Assembly: GCA_900239685.1 (NCBI GenBank)
Contig: OENT01000044.1
Location: 186,001-250,000, forward strand
From: Rotaria macrura
Lineage: Eukaryota > Rotifera > Eurotatoria > Philodinida > Philodinidae
Direction: 5' to 3'
Length of the DNA: 64,000 nucleotides
In this document: one piece after another, positions 13,543 through 25,766 of the stretch
Position numbering within the stretch: position 1 is the first letter of the stretch
Layout of the letters: every line of letters starts with the position of its first letter
The notes under the pieces: generated by a model
Databases searched by the model: none
What the model saw: only the letters and a program-made list of their open reading frames with translations
What the model was told of the DNA's origin: nothing
Position numbers and translations under genes: made by a program

Positions 13543-15219
13543 TGATAAGATTCAATGTTTTTTATGGTTAATATTTTTCTCAATAGGCTTATAACCATAG
13601 AACGAGCTGCAGAGTTTTCTCTGAGAGTTATTCTACAGAAAACTTTCCCCCATATTTCTATTTTGGCATTTTGAATGTAAATGCACTTCTCGGCATTCTC
13701 ATTGAAATGTTCAAAACACTAAAAATTTGTATTCTTGAAACTCGATTCTTTAACTATATTTAGTATTAGTATTCTAATTCATTTATCAATGACAAAATAG
13801 ATAAATAATATATTGTTTTTTTGATTTCCATATTCTACTCTGTTCCGATTATGTTCAACCAGTATAGATGAATAAACACTTTACATAGAATAGATGAAGT
13901 CCTTTCAATTCTTTCTTTTTGTTCTTTTGCTGATGAATGATAACGATCAATCACTATTTCTAGTTTTTTTTTCTCACCGTGAGTGAGATCTAATTCTACT
14001 TTTCAGTTAGTTCTTTTTTGTCGCAGGTATGATAAACTGAGTTAATAGTTTTTTCATTGGTTATCATGTTCCCTTGTCCTTTTCTTTAGCATCAAATGCG
14101 GTATTTTCACAAAGATTGATTTTCCAAATGACTAAACGAATCATTATTTTTCCATTCTAAATGAATGTTGATCATAGTACAAAAAAACCTCTTCTATGTT
14201 TGTTCGAGTATATAACAAGCAATTAGACTGGAGTGAATTCTCGCTATTAAACATTTTTCTGTGTTTTTTTTTCATTTTTAAATTATGAAAATCATTTCTA
14301 GATGTCTAGAACAAAATATCGTATCTTTTTCTCGTCTAATTTATTCTCACTTAGAATATCAATTAGTATATGTATTTGTATCATAGAAGTTTTTTCTAAT
14401 ATCTTTTTCTTCATACTTCCTTAATTTGCGTGTGTCGCCTACTTTCAAACACGCATCCACATTCATCATCACATTTATTAGCCTAGCCAGTAGCTTGCCC
14501 GTAAATATATAATTGGACGCATATAAGTTCTTTACAGTTGTCAAACTACCATGACGCGTAGCAAAAGTATTAAGCTTAGAGATAAAAAGAAATCTTCCTT
14601 TTACATAAATAACTATATTTCGTTCAAGACTTTGGTATATTGATTAAAGACCGTAATAAACTGAAATTCATAAGCACAAGTTTCTTCATTGTGTACTTTC
14701 TAATGTTTTAAGTAGAAATAGTTACTTTCTTAATACATGCGCGGGTGGGATATACATTATAAAAATTATAGCCTGTTTCTATTAGACAGAAAACATAATG
14801 AATGAGTAACTCGAAAAGCATGATTCCAACCTAGGTAGTAGAGTAAAAAAAGCCGGTCTATATCGACAGACTACAGATAGTATTAATCTAAATGTATCTA
14901 TAGAATTTTTAATTGTTCTACCACATAGATATCACCGGATGCTGACTATCTTATTCTTCTGGTTGAAATGAGATACACGCCAACTCGAGATATGAATGTA
15001 GTATAAGTATTAATTAGAGCAATATTAAATCAACAGTAAGTATCACTGAATAATTTCAGTACTTTTCTACTAGAGTTTTCATGTAAAATTATTGAAGTTG
15101 AATCATAAAATGATCCAATGCTAAATCGAAGTTTCATTCGTCAACTTTTAAATTGTTTCTTGTCTATCCGATGGTTTCATTTTAGGATATTAAATAATCT
15201 ATTGAATTACCATATAAGA

Positions 15220-15738
15220 ATGAATTCTATGGTAACAATTCTCGTCAATCTTCTCGTATTTTCCATTATTTCTGTTCATTTAACATCATCGGCTAGTTTT
15301 CCGAATCCCCCTCAATTTCCAGCACCCAATGCCTCGCCAGACGAATGGACAACCTTTTGGAAATTACTACACAATTATTATGCCATAATTGCTCGACCAA
15401 GGTAATGTTTCAACTTCTTTTTATTGACCACTTATTGTACTCTGGTGCATAGATTTGGTAAACGATACGATTCCTGGTTGTCGTCATCAAAGGATCCATC
15501 ACTTCTAACAATTCTAAATACGAATTATCCATCTTCATCATATGAAAATGATTTCAATTATATGCTTAGTGAAAATAATAATAATGGTAAGATATAAAAT
15601 AGACTATTTTTCATTTTCAGAAAATTCTCTTCTTTCTGTTTTTGTTTTTCGAACTATTTTTCAGCTAATGACGATGAAAAGATCAATGCCGATGAATTAT
15701 ATGCGTTCATGCCTTCAAATAAAAAACGACGACGATGA
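15220..15738 (+). CDS. NPF: Neuropeptide F precursor (NPY/NPF family)
   Basis: Secreted amidated neuropeptide precursor, ligand of NPF/NPY-type receptors in feeding and behaviour. Exons: 15220-15401, 15453-15586, 15665-15738; total 129 residues. Residues 1-25 form a signal peptide ending SSA. The predicted mature peptide is 37 residues, from SFPNPPQFPAP to YYAIIARPRF, followed by Gly-Lys-Arg, the amidation and dibasic cleavage signal. The Pro-rich N-half, amphipathic middle (DEWTTFWKLLHNYY) and RPRF end are family hallmarks. A 51-bp intron splits the second-last Arg codon (AG/A) of RPRF, the conserved NPY/NPF intron site. A C-terminal flanking peptide follows, ending NKKRRR. An in-frame ATG at 15118 would add 34 residues, but the hydrophobic signal fits the 15220 start better. 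The gene is convergent with the OTU gene. Confidence 0.93.
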
Positions 15739-15949
15739 TAAAATCTTTGTTAATATACTGACTTTTTTCTCAATAGAATTCGTTTTTTTTGGGTGCCAAT
15801 ATTCATAAACTCGACGTTTTTCGATTACTGGCAACAAAAAAAAGCAAAAAATATACCAAAAAAAACCGAAAGCAGAGCATTTGTTTCTGTGTAATTAGAC
15901 AAAGAAATAATAATAATAATAAATAAGACATTTTTCTGTCATTATAATC

Positions 15950-16552
15950 TCAATTTCGAGGATAGGCTGCATCGTAGTGACCGATTCCAGATTGATTATA
16001 AGCTAAATAGATCGTTTTTTGAGGTGATGATGATATACTACTTTCACTTTCTGGTTTTATGTCAATTCGAGATAAATTAGAAACGGATGTAAATATAATA
16101 ATTCTAATATTTAATGTATTTGATATAGTCAATGGTACAATATCACCTAGTATTGAGTCTGAAACACCATTTTTCGAAAATTTTTTAACTTCTTTATGAA
16201 ATGAAATTTTATGTGTATTCACAAATTGGCTATAGAATTCTTCATTTAATTTCCATTCACTAACACATATTTGTCTTAAACGATTGCCAAAATCATTTAG
16301 TCGAATATTTGATGATAAACCAAATGCTTCTAATTGTAAACGAAATCGATTGGGATCCGTTTTCATTTCATAGATAAGACCTTCTGCAAGAGCATAGAAA
16401 AGGCAATTACCATCTCCTTTAACTGGCAAACGTTGAATATTATGATTAGTTAAATTGTTATTTAATTGTTGTTCGTGATTAAGAAATTCGTCATCAGCAT
16501 TTGATACTTCAATACTACGAGAACATAAGCACAATGGTTTGTAGGATTTCAT
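15950..16552 (-). CDS. OTU-domain cysteine protease (probable deubiquitinase)
   Basis: A single-exon frame of 200 residues with an ovarian-tumour (OTU) fold, a papain-like protease class that removes ubiquitin. The catalytic block GDGNCLFYALA gives Asp47 and the nucleophile Cys50, and GHYDAAYP near the C-terminus gives His192. The middle (RLRQICVSEWKLNEEFYSQF, then SILGDIVPLTISNTLNIRIIIF) follows OTU order: helix, substrate loop, then strands. No signal peptide or membrane segment is seen, so it likely acts in the cytosol or nucleus. The N-terminal 40 residues are Asn-rich and low in complexity. No extra ubiquitin-binding domain is present. It is shorter than most OTUD enzymes and close to minimal OTU domains. 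Some OTU-like genes in animals are carried by mobile elements; no flanking repeats are visible here. Confidence 0.85.
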   Translation of the reverse strand: MKSYKPLCLCSRSIEVSNADDEFLNHEQQLNNNLTNHNIQRLPVKGDGNCLFYALAEGLIYEMKTDPNRFRLQLEAFGLSSNIRLNDFGNRLRQICVSEWKLNEEFYSQFVNTHKISFHKEVKKFSKNGVSDSILGDIVPLTISNTLNIRIIIFTSVSNLSRIDIKPESESSISSSPQKTIYLAYNQSGIGHYDAAYPRN

Positions 16553-17177
16553 TAATTTAAAAATGAGTTTTATTCCACGCGAATAATTGAAATGATTTCA
16601 TTCATAGTTTTGATAATTTTAAAATGGTCACATGCTGATTCATAAGAAGCAAAAGAAAACAGTAACAGCTGATAATTTCGTAAAAAGCATACGCATATTT
16701 ACATATATGATTCACTTTTTTCTTGTCAAATCAAAGTCGAAACCGCCATGCGTCATCATTTGATAGTCAATAAAATTCAGTGGAAAGCGAAAGATGAGTG
16801 TTATTTTTCGTCGTCATGTACTACCTAATCAATCATCAAGTCTTTTTTTTCCTTTGCAATCGATCGAGCCAACGAAAAAAAAAACAAGACAATAAAGAAA
16901 AACATTCGTCTGTTTCTCTCTTGCTTGTTGCGTAAGTACAATTAGATCGTATCTTTTGCTTCATATGACCCTATCCTAGTACTGTGATGTTCAAGATTTC
17001 AAAAACGAATATAATTTTCATCCTATCGTTTGTGTGGGAGTGAGTATTGAGACTAAACTTCATGGGAAATTCCAATAGGCTATGAAGCCCTCTGTCGCTA
17101 ACGCTATTAGATCAAAACATAGTTGCACAAACGTGACTTCTTGTTCCGACACCTTTTTCCTGCTTTCAATGTTTGCT

Positions 17178-17515
17178 TGTCAATCGATTCCTCATTGTGT
17201 TCTAAGCACTAGAAAACAATTTTTAAGTATTTTTAAGTTTTCATACACTATCCAATGTTCGATATGTTCATTTACATATAGACATGTCAATTATATTTAC
17301 TTTCCCAATGCAACATTCACAACATTTTAATCAATTCTCTTCTAAATGTGCTACCGACTAGGAATCCATGTCGTTTGCATGATCTATAGAAGAAGATAAA
17401 GTGTCACATGTTGAAAAGTCTAGAATTTTGAATTATATGATTCAAGCTACACGAGAAATAGAGTTCTCGCTAGATACAAAATACAAAAATGAAAATTCCA
17501 AACATTTGAATTTCC
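17178..17515 (+). repeat. Inverted repeat, left copy (about 338 bp)
   Basis: Nearly identical, in reverse orientation, to 22287-22623. The shared block begins TGTCAATCGATTC and runs through TTTACTTTCCCAATGC and GTGCTACCGACTAGG to GAGTTCTCGCTA, then fades. The two copies enclose about 4.8 kb. No target-site duplication is evident outside the ends. The same translated fragment appears in both copies, a consequence of the repeat and not evidence of a gene. Confidence 0.85.
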
Positions 17516-20500
17516 TAAAATTTTGAGTAGTCATTGAAGAAACTTCAACTTATCTTTGATCAAAATCTTGCAAGATTTAGTTTGAAACATATGTTTTATT
17601 TGAGAATCTGAAAGACCTTAGAGAAGTAGCTTTTTTAAACAAATAAATAGGTTAGAATACATGATCAGGAGAACAATATTGTATCAACTCATTTGTATGA
17701 CCATTACATACTACGATTCAAGGATCACAGAAAACAAAAGAACATAGAGTTCAAACGATTTTTCGATAATTATTTGTATTTTTGTCAGGGAAAAGATTCA
17801 TAACACGTCATGTAAATTCCATGCTCAGAATTTCTCTACTGTTTAAAATAATACTGCACTAAAACAATCTTCATCAAGATTTCTATGCCATTAAAAGTAA
17901 AGATTCAAACGTTGCCAGAAAAAAGGTCGTTCACATTTCAGTTGTCGAAGCTTGATATTTAATGGATTCGATGGAGCATATGGTTCTAGGTGCCAGTCAA
18001 TTCATCCGCTTAAAGTAGATTCTTGATTCTGTAGAAAATTAACAATCAATATTCCCCTATCCTTCCTATTCGATGTCATTCATCAATGTACTTGAAGTTC
18101 ACTCTAATGAAATCTTTCATCAACTGACTCGAAAAAATCTAATCATTATCAAAAGTTGTGTTTAAACCGCATATGTAAATAATGTTACATCAATCGATAG
18201 ACGTCTTTGCAAATTAAAACAAATATTTGTTTTCGATTAAATAATCACAATGAAGGCACGCATCTACGTAGATCGATAATTAAACATCAACCAAACGACA
18301 ACGAAAAATAGAAGACTCAATCAAGTAACATTGGATGCCATGCTCATGTTAGCGACTAAGAATACAGAATCATATACAATGATTGGTTCTCTTCTCACGA
18401 GGTCAAACATTTGCTATAGACAAAGAAGTTCGAAAAATCTTAGTTCTAGTAAAAACATGGACCTATTAAATATATAACCTGTTTTACGTGCATCAATTGA
18501 TAAAATTTTCTCACCTCAGGACAAATATCAAAAATAATAATGTTCAAATTCTTTATTAGTTTTTTTACATGTAGTTTGAAACAGAAACTTTCATTTTATT
18601 GATCATGATAATGATGAAAGAACATAAGGCGAAAAAGAAATACATTTGCGAAAGAAATCATAAAACAGGACCATTTATTATTGTTTTGAATCATGATTAA
18701 TAAAGATTTCTTTGAACTACTCGGACTGAAGGATTTTAGTGACCATGTGAATCTTATTCAGATATCAGTAACGAAGAAATAAATAGAGAAATCTTTAAAA
18801 TGAAAGCATAATGACATAACGAGTAACAAAAGAATATCGATTCGATTTCAAAGATGATGTGCTGAAAATCGTTTATCTTTTATCTTATTTTAAACTTGTC
18901 AGCTTGACAAAATTCTTACTCATGATACTAGTACTGGCAGTATTCTATTCATCACCCAATTTACTTTTGAAAACATGGATCATACTAGCTTATAAAATGC
19001 GAATCATCATTGCATGCGTAATTAATATGATGAAGCCACTTTGATTTCATCTTATATTATTAAAAGAATATACAACGAGTCATTTTGTAATTATGTGATA
19101 AGAGTTGACAAGGGCGCTCCGCCGTGTAAAAGTGTTTCGCAAAAAATGAATATCACAGTAGTCAGTGACTCGTGTCTTGTATGGGACCATCATCCTAAAG
19201 AAGAAAATACAAAGTTTGACAAGATCGTAGGAATACAATGGGAGTAACTTCTAGAGATCTGTTTTTTATGTCGTATTTTGTACAATTGAAGCCATATCAA
19301 TAAGTAGGAAAAGACAATCAATCAGTGATAATTTGCTAATACAGCAATGCAATACTCAATTTATATGCAATCATTCTGTTTTTAGATTGTAAATATCTGT
19401 ATATAGTTTAATTAAAACCTTATTTGACTTCAAACCATGCATGGAATAGTCTCAAACATTTCGGAAAAATTTGAATCTATATGACAATAACTAAATAAGA
19501 TTCGTGATTTCTCTCTAATAAGTTAAAAGTAGTAAGCTAAACAAACTTATTATGTGTTATAACATCTCAACGAATAACATAGTTAGAAAAAGAAGACTGT
19601 TTAGAATTGTCTCTTGACGATATGCGGCTCTGCCGACTTAGTCATCTTTCGATGTTGAAATAGACACTAGTCGAATCAAATTGCTTTGCTCTTGAAGTTA
19701 AGTACGTTGAAAAAAGTCAGGCTTCTCACATAAATCGAGAACATCGTATGAAGTTTCTTCTTAATCAACTATTATTCAAATAAATGAGCAGTTGCGATAA
19801 ATGTCATTTTTACTTGAACCAAATTTATTCCGATTGGCGTTTGATGCTTTTGACTAGTCTCAAAATAGGTTCAAGCGAAACTATCAAATGTTTTTAATTT
19901 AATTAAACATCACAAATACTAATTAAACATACACGATCAGAAAACCGAAAATTGTAAATGACTTACAAAAAAACCTGACTCTTCATATCTCAAAATCAGC
20001 TTTATCTCAAATGAACTCATTAATTATTATTAACTACTTAAGTTATATAGACTGTTAAAAAATGAATAGAATCCACTAATCATAGTTTCAGAAAATATCT
20101 GTACGATATGCTGATATGAGCTAACTTTGGAGAAAAAGTGGAAGCCTTTTTGAAGGCGATTTGTCAATCATAATATTTAGTGCTAGGAATTTTTTCAAAT
20201 AGGAGGATAACTTCGTTTCTACATGACAGTATCAAAGCATTTTACACTGTCAAAAATCGATCCACAAGAAAGAGGAATGCACTTATTCAACAAAACCTGA
20301 ACTCTCTCCAATATTAATTGTACCCATCGAAAGAAATTATTAAGACTAAAACAAAGATGATATGCGTTCATAGTGCTTTGGTTGCTGTAAACTCATGTGT
20401 GATTGATTCAAAGAGAAGAAAATTCAGAAAAACTCTATTCAGATCTTCGACAGGGAACCGTGGGTATGGAAATTTTTCATATCCAAATAAGATAAATAAT

Positions 20501-21084
20501 ATTCTCATGACATTGATGATCGGTGGTTTGTAGTCATGAATCAAATAATGTTATTTTTTGTGACAAACACTTTAGGAAGTAAAACTTTCTTGTTGATCTA
20601 AAACCATTCTTATGAATTTATTTGTAACTTTCAGCTATGTAAAATATATAGTACAAGAGCATGAAAGTAAACAAAGTTGATATTAATTAGGATGTCAACT
20701 ACTTATGTAATTCAATTATAGATCATCCGTATAGTTGGATCGCTTCAGAATACTACTGACGTCAATGTAAGTTAAAAATAAAATGATTAAAATCCTAGTA
20801 ATTATCTTGAGATGATATTTCAATTCATGAGTGATTCAATTGAATGCGGTTTTCGTATTTAATTAAATATTTGCAGTGAATTTGAAAAATAACGGAGTTC
20901 CTCGAATGTTTTTACGTATGCATTTTAAAACAAAAGATATGAAATAAACGTGAGGAAGACAACGGAAAATTGCGGCTATTCTTTGATAGTAATGCTCCGA
21001 TGTTCAAAGAATATTTGTTGAGCTTTGTAGTTATATCCTGTTGTGTTTTTTTGTATGAATTGAAAATGGCGACAAATTAAATGC

Positions 21085-21305
21085 TCAGTATTTTATTGTA
21101 AATTCTCAGTAAATTTGTCCAGTATTATATACAAATTTTCAGTATATAAATCTAACTGTCAGTGTAAAATTTAATGTTCAGTAACTATTACATTTGTTCA
21201 GTTAATTAATTGTTTTTTCAGTGTCAAAATTAAAGTTTCAGTAATTAATTCAGTTTGCTGTTTCAAAAGTACATTTACTCAGTTAAAAGTAGTATTTTTA
21301 TCAGT
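21085..21305 (+). repeat. Degenerate 20-bp-period array with CAGT core
   Basis: CAGT, usually TTCAGT or TCAGTA, occurs at 21085, 21107, 21120, 21140, 21160, 21179, 21199, 21219, 21239, 21251, 21280 and 21302. From 21140 to 21239 the step is 20, 19, 20, 20, 20 bp, while the bases between cores are AT-rich and not conserved. Two inverted cores (ACTGAGCA) follow at 21361 and 21375. Confidence 0.8.
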
Positions 21306-22286
21306 AATCACTTTTATTTTTTCGAAAATAAATAAAATAATGAATCTTTTTAAATTATATACTGAGCAAAAAATACTGAGCACATGATAAAAATTTAATG
21401 AACATCAATAATAAAATATTGAATAATTAAATACAAGCCATTGAAAATGAATGATCTTTGCTACTTAGTTTATTCTTTCTACATCTGCTTTTCGTTCTTC
21501 GACTTTTACACGAGAGCACTTGTTGTTTATCGAATAGCCGGAAGAATACTTGATTGAAATAAAGAAAATGTCAGTGCTATTTTGATTGAAATGTATAAAC
21601 TAACACACGACCAAAGAATTTAATCATATTTTAGTATGATACTTAAAGATAGCGAAAGATTGTACTTGAAACGAAGTGTAAAATATTTGGATAATAATAG
21701 ATTGAGATTGAAGATTGGTATGTAGAAATCAACAGAAGTGACTGAACTTATAGATGGGTTCGATTTATTTATTTCAATGAAAACATAAAATCAAACACGT
21801 TTTACTTTTATGTTCGATGAACTGTGACGTAAAAGTTCGTTTAAATATTCAAACAAAATTTTTTCTATCAGTCAGAGTCAGTCATAAAATCTTATTGCGT
21901 GCATTCTTTTTCTGCTGATAGCAATTATATAAAAAGCAATAACTGCATGAAGTCACAAGTTGTAATTATACAGTAGTCTTGGTATTTACAATTGAAAGTA
22001 TAACTTTCAATTAGACATGTCTCATTGATGAACGCAAAAGATTTCCGTATTATAAGTAGAAACTATCGTGACAGATAATTTTCTTACGATAATCTATTAC
22101 TGCATGATATCTTCTCATATCAGAATAATACCACCAATGCTAAAACTGGGATATAAACTTATAACTTTCAGTGAAAATCGAATCACCGCCTACTGGTTAC
22201 GAATCATAATGTGCAACATGAAAATTATCCATAAAAAATCGTTCATTTCCTGTAGGTTTCGTTTGTATCATGCCTGTAGACTTCAG

Positions 22287-22623
22287 AGAAATTCATGGCT
22301 TCGGAATTTTCATTTTTGGATTTTGGATTAGCGAGAACTCTATTTCTCGTGTAGCTTGAATCATATAATTCAAAATTCTAGACTTTTCAACATGTGACAC
22401 TTTATCTTCTTTTATAGATCATGCAAACGACATGGATTCCTAGTCGGTAGCACATTTAGAAGAGAATTGATTAAAATGTTGTGAATGTTGCATTGGGAAA
22501 GTAAATATAATTGACATGTCTATATGTAAATGAACATATCGAACATTGGATAGTGTATGAAAACTTAAAAATACTTAAAAATTGTTTTCTAGCGTTTAGA
22601 ACACAATGATGAATCGATTGACA
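22287..22623 (-). repeat. Inverted repeat, right copy (about 337 bp)
   Basis: Reverse-complement partner of 17178-17515 with only scattered mismatches over about 300 bp. High similarity suggests recent duplication or the termini of one insertion. The enclosed DNA has no intact transposase that I can see. Confidence 0.85.
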
Positions 22624-23449
22624 TAGTACCAGTTTATAAAGTTCGAAGAAGATATTCAACATTTTCTAATTGGTGTCTTTTCTTTCGTTCAAGCTGTATC
22701 AGCCAAAAGTGGTAGCAATATCACTTCGATCTTTCTTGCTTTACTTTCTTTAATTTTTGTTTGTTTTGCAAGTAAACCTGATAATAAGTATTCAATTTTA
22801 TTTCTGCATGATTGAATACCTTAATAAGTTGTATTTCTTAGAATCATTTAATAGATCAACTGCTGCGGTTAATGATGAAAATTCAATTGAACCCATTCTA
22901 GTGGATCAAACATGTTTGATTTGCGGTCTAATATATATAAATATAATTACTTGGTTAGATGAAAATATTGTATGAAAACTGCGTCATTTTTAGATTGTGT
23001 TTTTCATGATTTGTTTTCATTTAGTTCACTTTTCTTGTATATTCGATTGAATATAGAAAACATTGATGTTTGCTTTTTACTTTAATCTCTCTTCCATCGA
23101 TTCGTTGTAAGAGATCGAGTGATATTTGCACAATGTGTTTAACGGTATGGAAAAAGAAAATCCCCATTGAAGTTTTGGCTAGAACAATTTTTCTCATTTC
23201 ACTAATCATTGGTATTAATCTTGTTTTGAGTCATGCAAATTTCTTATTTTGATTCGTCGATGGCTTACACATGATCTCTATGATTGGATGTATTATCAGT
23301 TCCAAAAGACAGGACATTCAATTATTTTTCGAATAATGTTTGATAGGAACAGGATAGAGATTTGCGGTTTTTACCGTTTGCATAGCCAAGGTACACGAAT
23401 ATATTTTCATAAGGAAAAATATTTTCTGAGTAACAAATCCGAAGATCGG

Positions 23450-23470
23450 TTTTCAGAGAATCTCTGAAAA
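23450..23470. repeat. Short inverted repeat TTTTCAGAGA / TCTCTGAAAA
   Basis: Ten-base arms with a single-base spacer. It lies among short frames of unknown meaning and is too tight to form a normal hairpin loop, so a protein-binding palindrome is as likely as a structured RNA. Confidence 0.6.
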
Positions 23471-23555
23471 ATCAGGCTAGATTTCTTGAAACTCTCACAG
23501 GAGTATATTGATATTCTTGCATTTTTGGAATCAATATCGAAAACTGAGTCGATTC

Positions 23556-23582
23556 CTATATACATATATATATATATATATA
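23556..23582. repeat. TA microsatellite
   Basis: TATA run broken once by C, in gene-poor DNA. Confidence 0.8.
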
Positions 23583-24910
23583 TCGAATCTTTTCAAGAGA
23601 TTCATTTTTCTCTCGAAAAGTTGACTTCGTGTGTAGTAACGGATAGTTGCTTTAAAAATGAACTCAGTGAATACACTGTTTTTATTGTTTAGTCATTTTG
23701 TATTTTGCGTTCTAATAGCATTTTACAAGTTTCGACTTTGCTTTCCACTGTTCAATGGACTCTTTAACTTAGTTCCTTTTTAGATCTATCCGTTAGTAGA
23801 CACAAACTGAACCTTCCGAGAGCGAAAATTTCGTGAAAAGATTCACGGTATGCATGAGCCGTCTCAGTTTTTAACGCTGCTTTGGTTTCTGGAACGGGTA
23901 ATAATAACTAGTAGCTTTAGCATGAATCTCAATTGAACACTGAAAATTGCTTTTACAAAAAGAATTCAATCGAATCTTCGTCATATCTGTAGAATTGCTT
24001 CGTTTTCGATTATTTTCAGTTCTAGTTATTCAAATTTTTATCATGTATGTATACGAGACTAGAAAAACCGACTGGTTCAAATCATGCAGAATTATGATCG
24101 ATTTCAACAGATGCTAGTTTATATGATTATTGGTAAAAAATATGTTCATATAGAACAATATTAAAAAGTAATTATATTCTCATGTAAAACTCTCAAAGTA
24201 ATCTTTGATTACTTAGAACTTTTAATATATATTGTTTGGAGAGCTTTTAGCTTTCATTCTCTGAGCGAGATCGCCGCACCAGACAGTTTCATATGATGCT
24301 TGATTATAATGCAGGTCATCAAAGGAAGTCGCCCGTGGTTTTTCATACACATACTAATAAGTCTAAAAATTATGTCGAACCCCTATGGTCACGTTGGTGA
24401 GAGCTTAAAATGAGGTTGATGGAAAAATGTCGAAAAGGAAAACATCGAAATTCATAGAAAATAAAAGCAATGAAGATAATGTGAAAGAGAAAAGTGTTGA
24501 GTATATCTGAAGAGATCAGTGGTAAAATTTAGTTGTTTTTGTTTTCACGAGTCACTCTTCGTCCGGCAGACTGTATTCTAGATTTAATAGAGAAGAATTT
24601 GTTCTATGAAAAAGATATATATTTAAAATGATCTCAAAATCAACAAACGAAGAATGTTGATATAACAGTCTACAATATAAAATAACGTTTGAAATATCAA
24701 ACAACGGCAAACGATTATTAAGAAAACATCCCAATATTTGAATCTTCATTCAAGTGCTGTCAAGCGAACATGTTCGTTTCGAACACATGTCACGTACTTG
24801 AGTTGCGTAATAGAATATATCGAGATCAAGGTCAATGTCTGTTTTATTGACCTGAAAAACAGAAACAGAAAATACGAGATTAAAGGAAACGAATACAAAG
24901 AAGATTGAGT

Positions 24911-24970
24911 TTTCTTTTGAAGTCACCATATATATATATACATATATATCTGGTGACTCATTCAAAAGGA
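24911..24970. repeat. Imperfect 60-bp hairpin
   Basis: Arms TTTTGAAGTCACCATATA and TATATCTGGTGACTCATTCAAAA pair with small bulges around a TA-rich centre. Each arm has GTCACC/GGTGAC. It may be a small fold-back insertion or an AT microsatellite that grew inside a palindrome. Confidence 0.65.
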
Positions 24971-25766
24971 ATTTAAACAAGAGAAACAACAAGAGAGGCA
25001 AAACATATAACATAATATATGTTACTACTTCACAACATATTTTAATTCAACTCCATACTGGGGCATCAGCAGCAAAATCATCAAGAAAAGCAAAAGAATT
25101 TCAATTCAGACTTGGTTCTTTATACAACAGATTTTGCGAAAAACAAATCATCTCTAACTAACTATTATCGGGTTTATTATTGTCAATCGGAAAGAAAACT
25201 AATAATATTTTAATTACATTACTTATTTCTCTCATCTTTTTGAAACATAGTATTCGATATGCGTGACAGTTATAAATTAGTCGCTCCAATATTTTCCTTT
25301 TCGAATTTTTATCTCGATTTCTTTCTCATAAATCGCTCAAACTTTCGACGTTTTTCTTTTCAACATTTTCCACCAATGTTGCCTCAAATGATGTAGTGTT
25401 ACAATGAGAAGTTTGCGGCAAAAAAGGTTAAAGCGTACGCTACAGAAATTTTGCTAAAAGTCCTAATTGCCCGGATTTGTCGTATTTCATGGAACAAAAT
25501 AGATCTGTCAACGTGACAGGATCAGCCTATGAGGGTTTACATCAAGAAAAGGCAACAAGGTAGATGGAGTTTGAAATTTTGAGAAAATTGTTTCCAAAGA
25601 CTCAAACAAATATATACCGTAGAATTATAAAATCCCGCATGAAAATATGTTACTATAGTATAAATTTCGTATTATCCTGTGAATAGTTTCAAACCTTCGT
25701 TGAATTTCACATGTACAGCATGATTAACCATTTTTTTGCTAATTTTCTTCATTTTAGTCTACTTCG

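Larger units (their letters stand above)
8252..15219. other. Seven-kilobase stretch without a recognised gene
   Basis: No reading frame here has a recognisable domain or a credible chain of exons. It holds a TA dinucleotide run at 10015-10033, a G-run at about 10602-10612, and a perfect palindrome at 13517-13542. Short open frames (for example near 9400-9670 and 12200-12990) overlap each other on both strands and look like chance. Long introns or distant regulatory DNA are possible. Confidence 0.5.

Noticed and set aside
15118..15219. Upstream ATG as the NPF start
   Set aside because: It puts 34 residues before a clear signal peptide; secretion needs the hydrophobic stretch near the N-terminus, so the ATG at 15220 is preferred.
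17082..17330. 82-residue frame also found on the minus strand at 22471-22662
   Set aside because: The shared peptide comes from the inverted DNA repeat, and the frames differ at both ends; no family or codon bias supports a gene.
24070..24095. Possible tRNA T-arm (GGTTCAAATC)
   Set aside because: No matching A-box, acceptor stem or cloverleaf could be formed around it.
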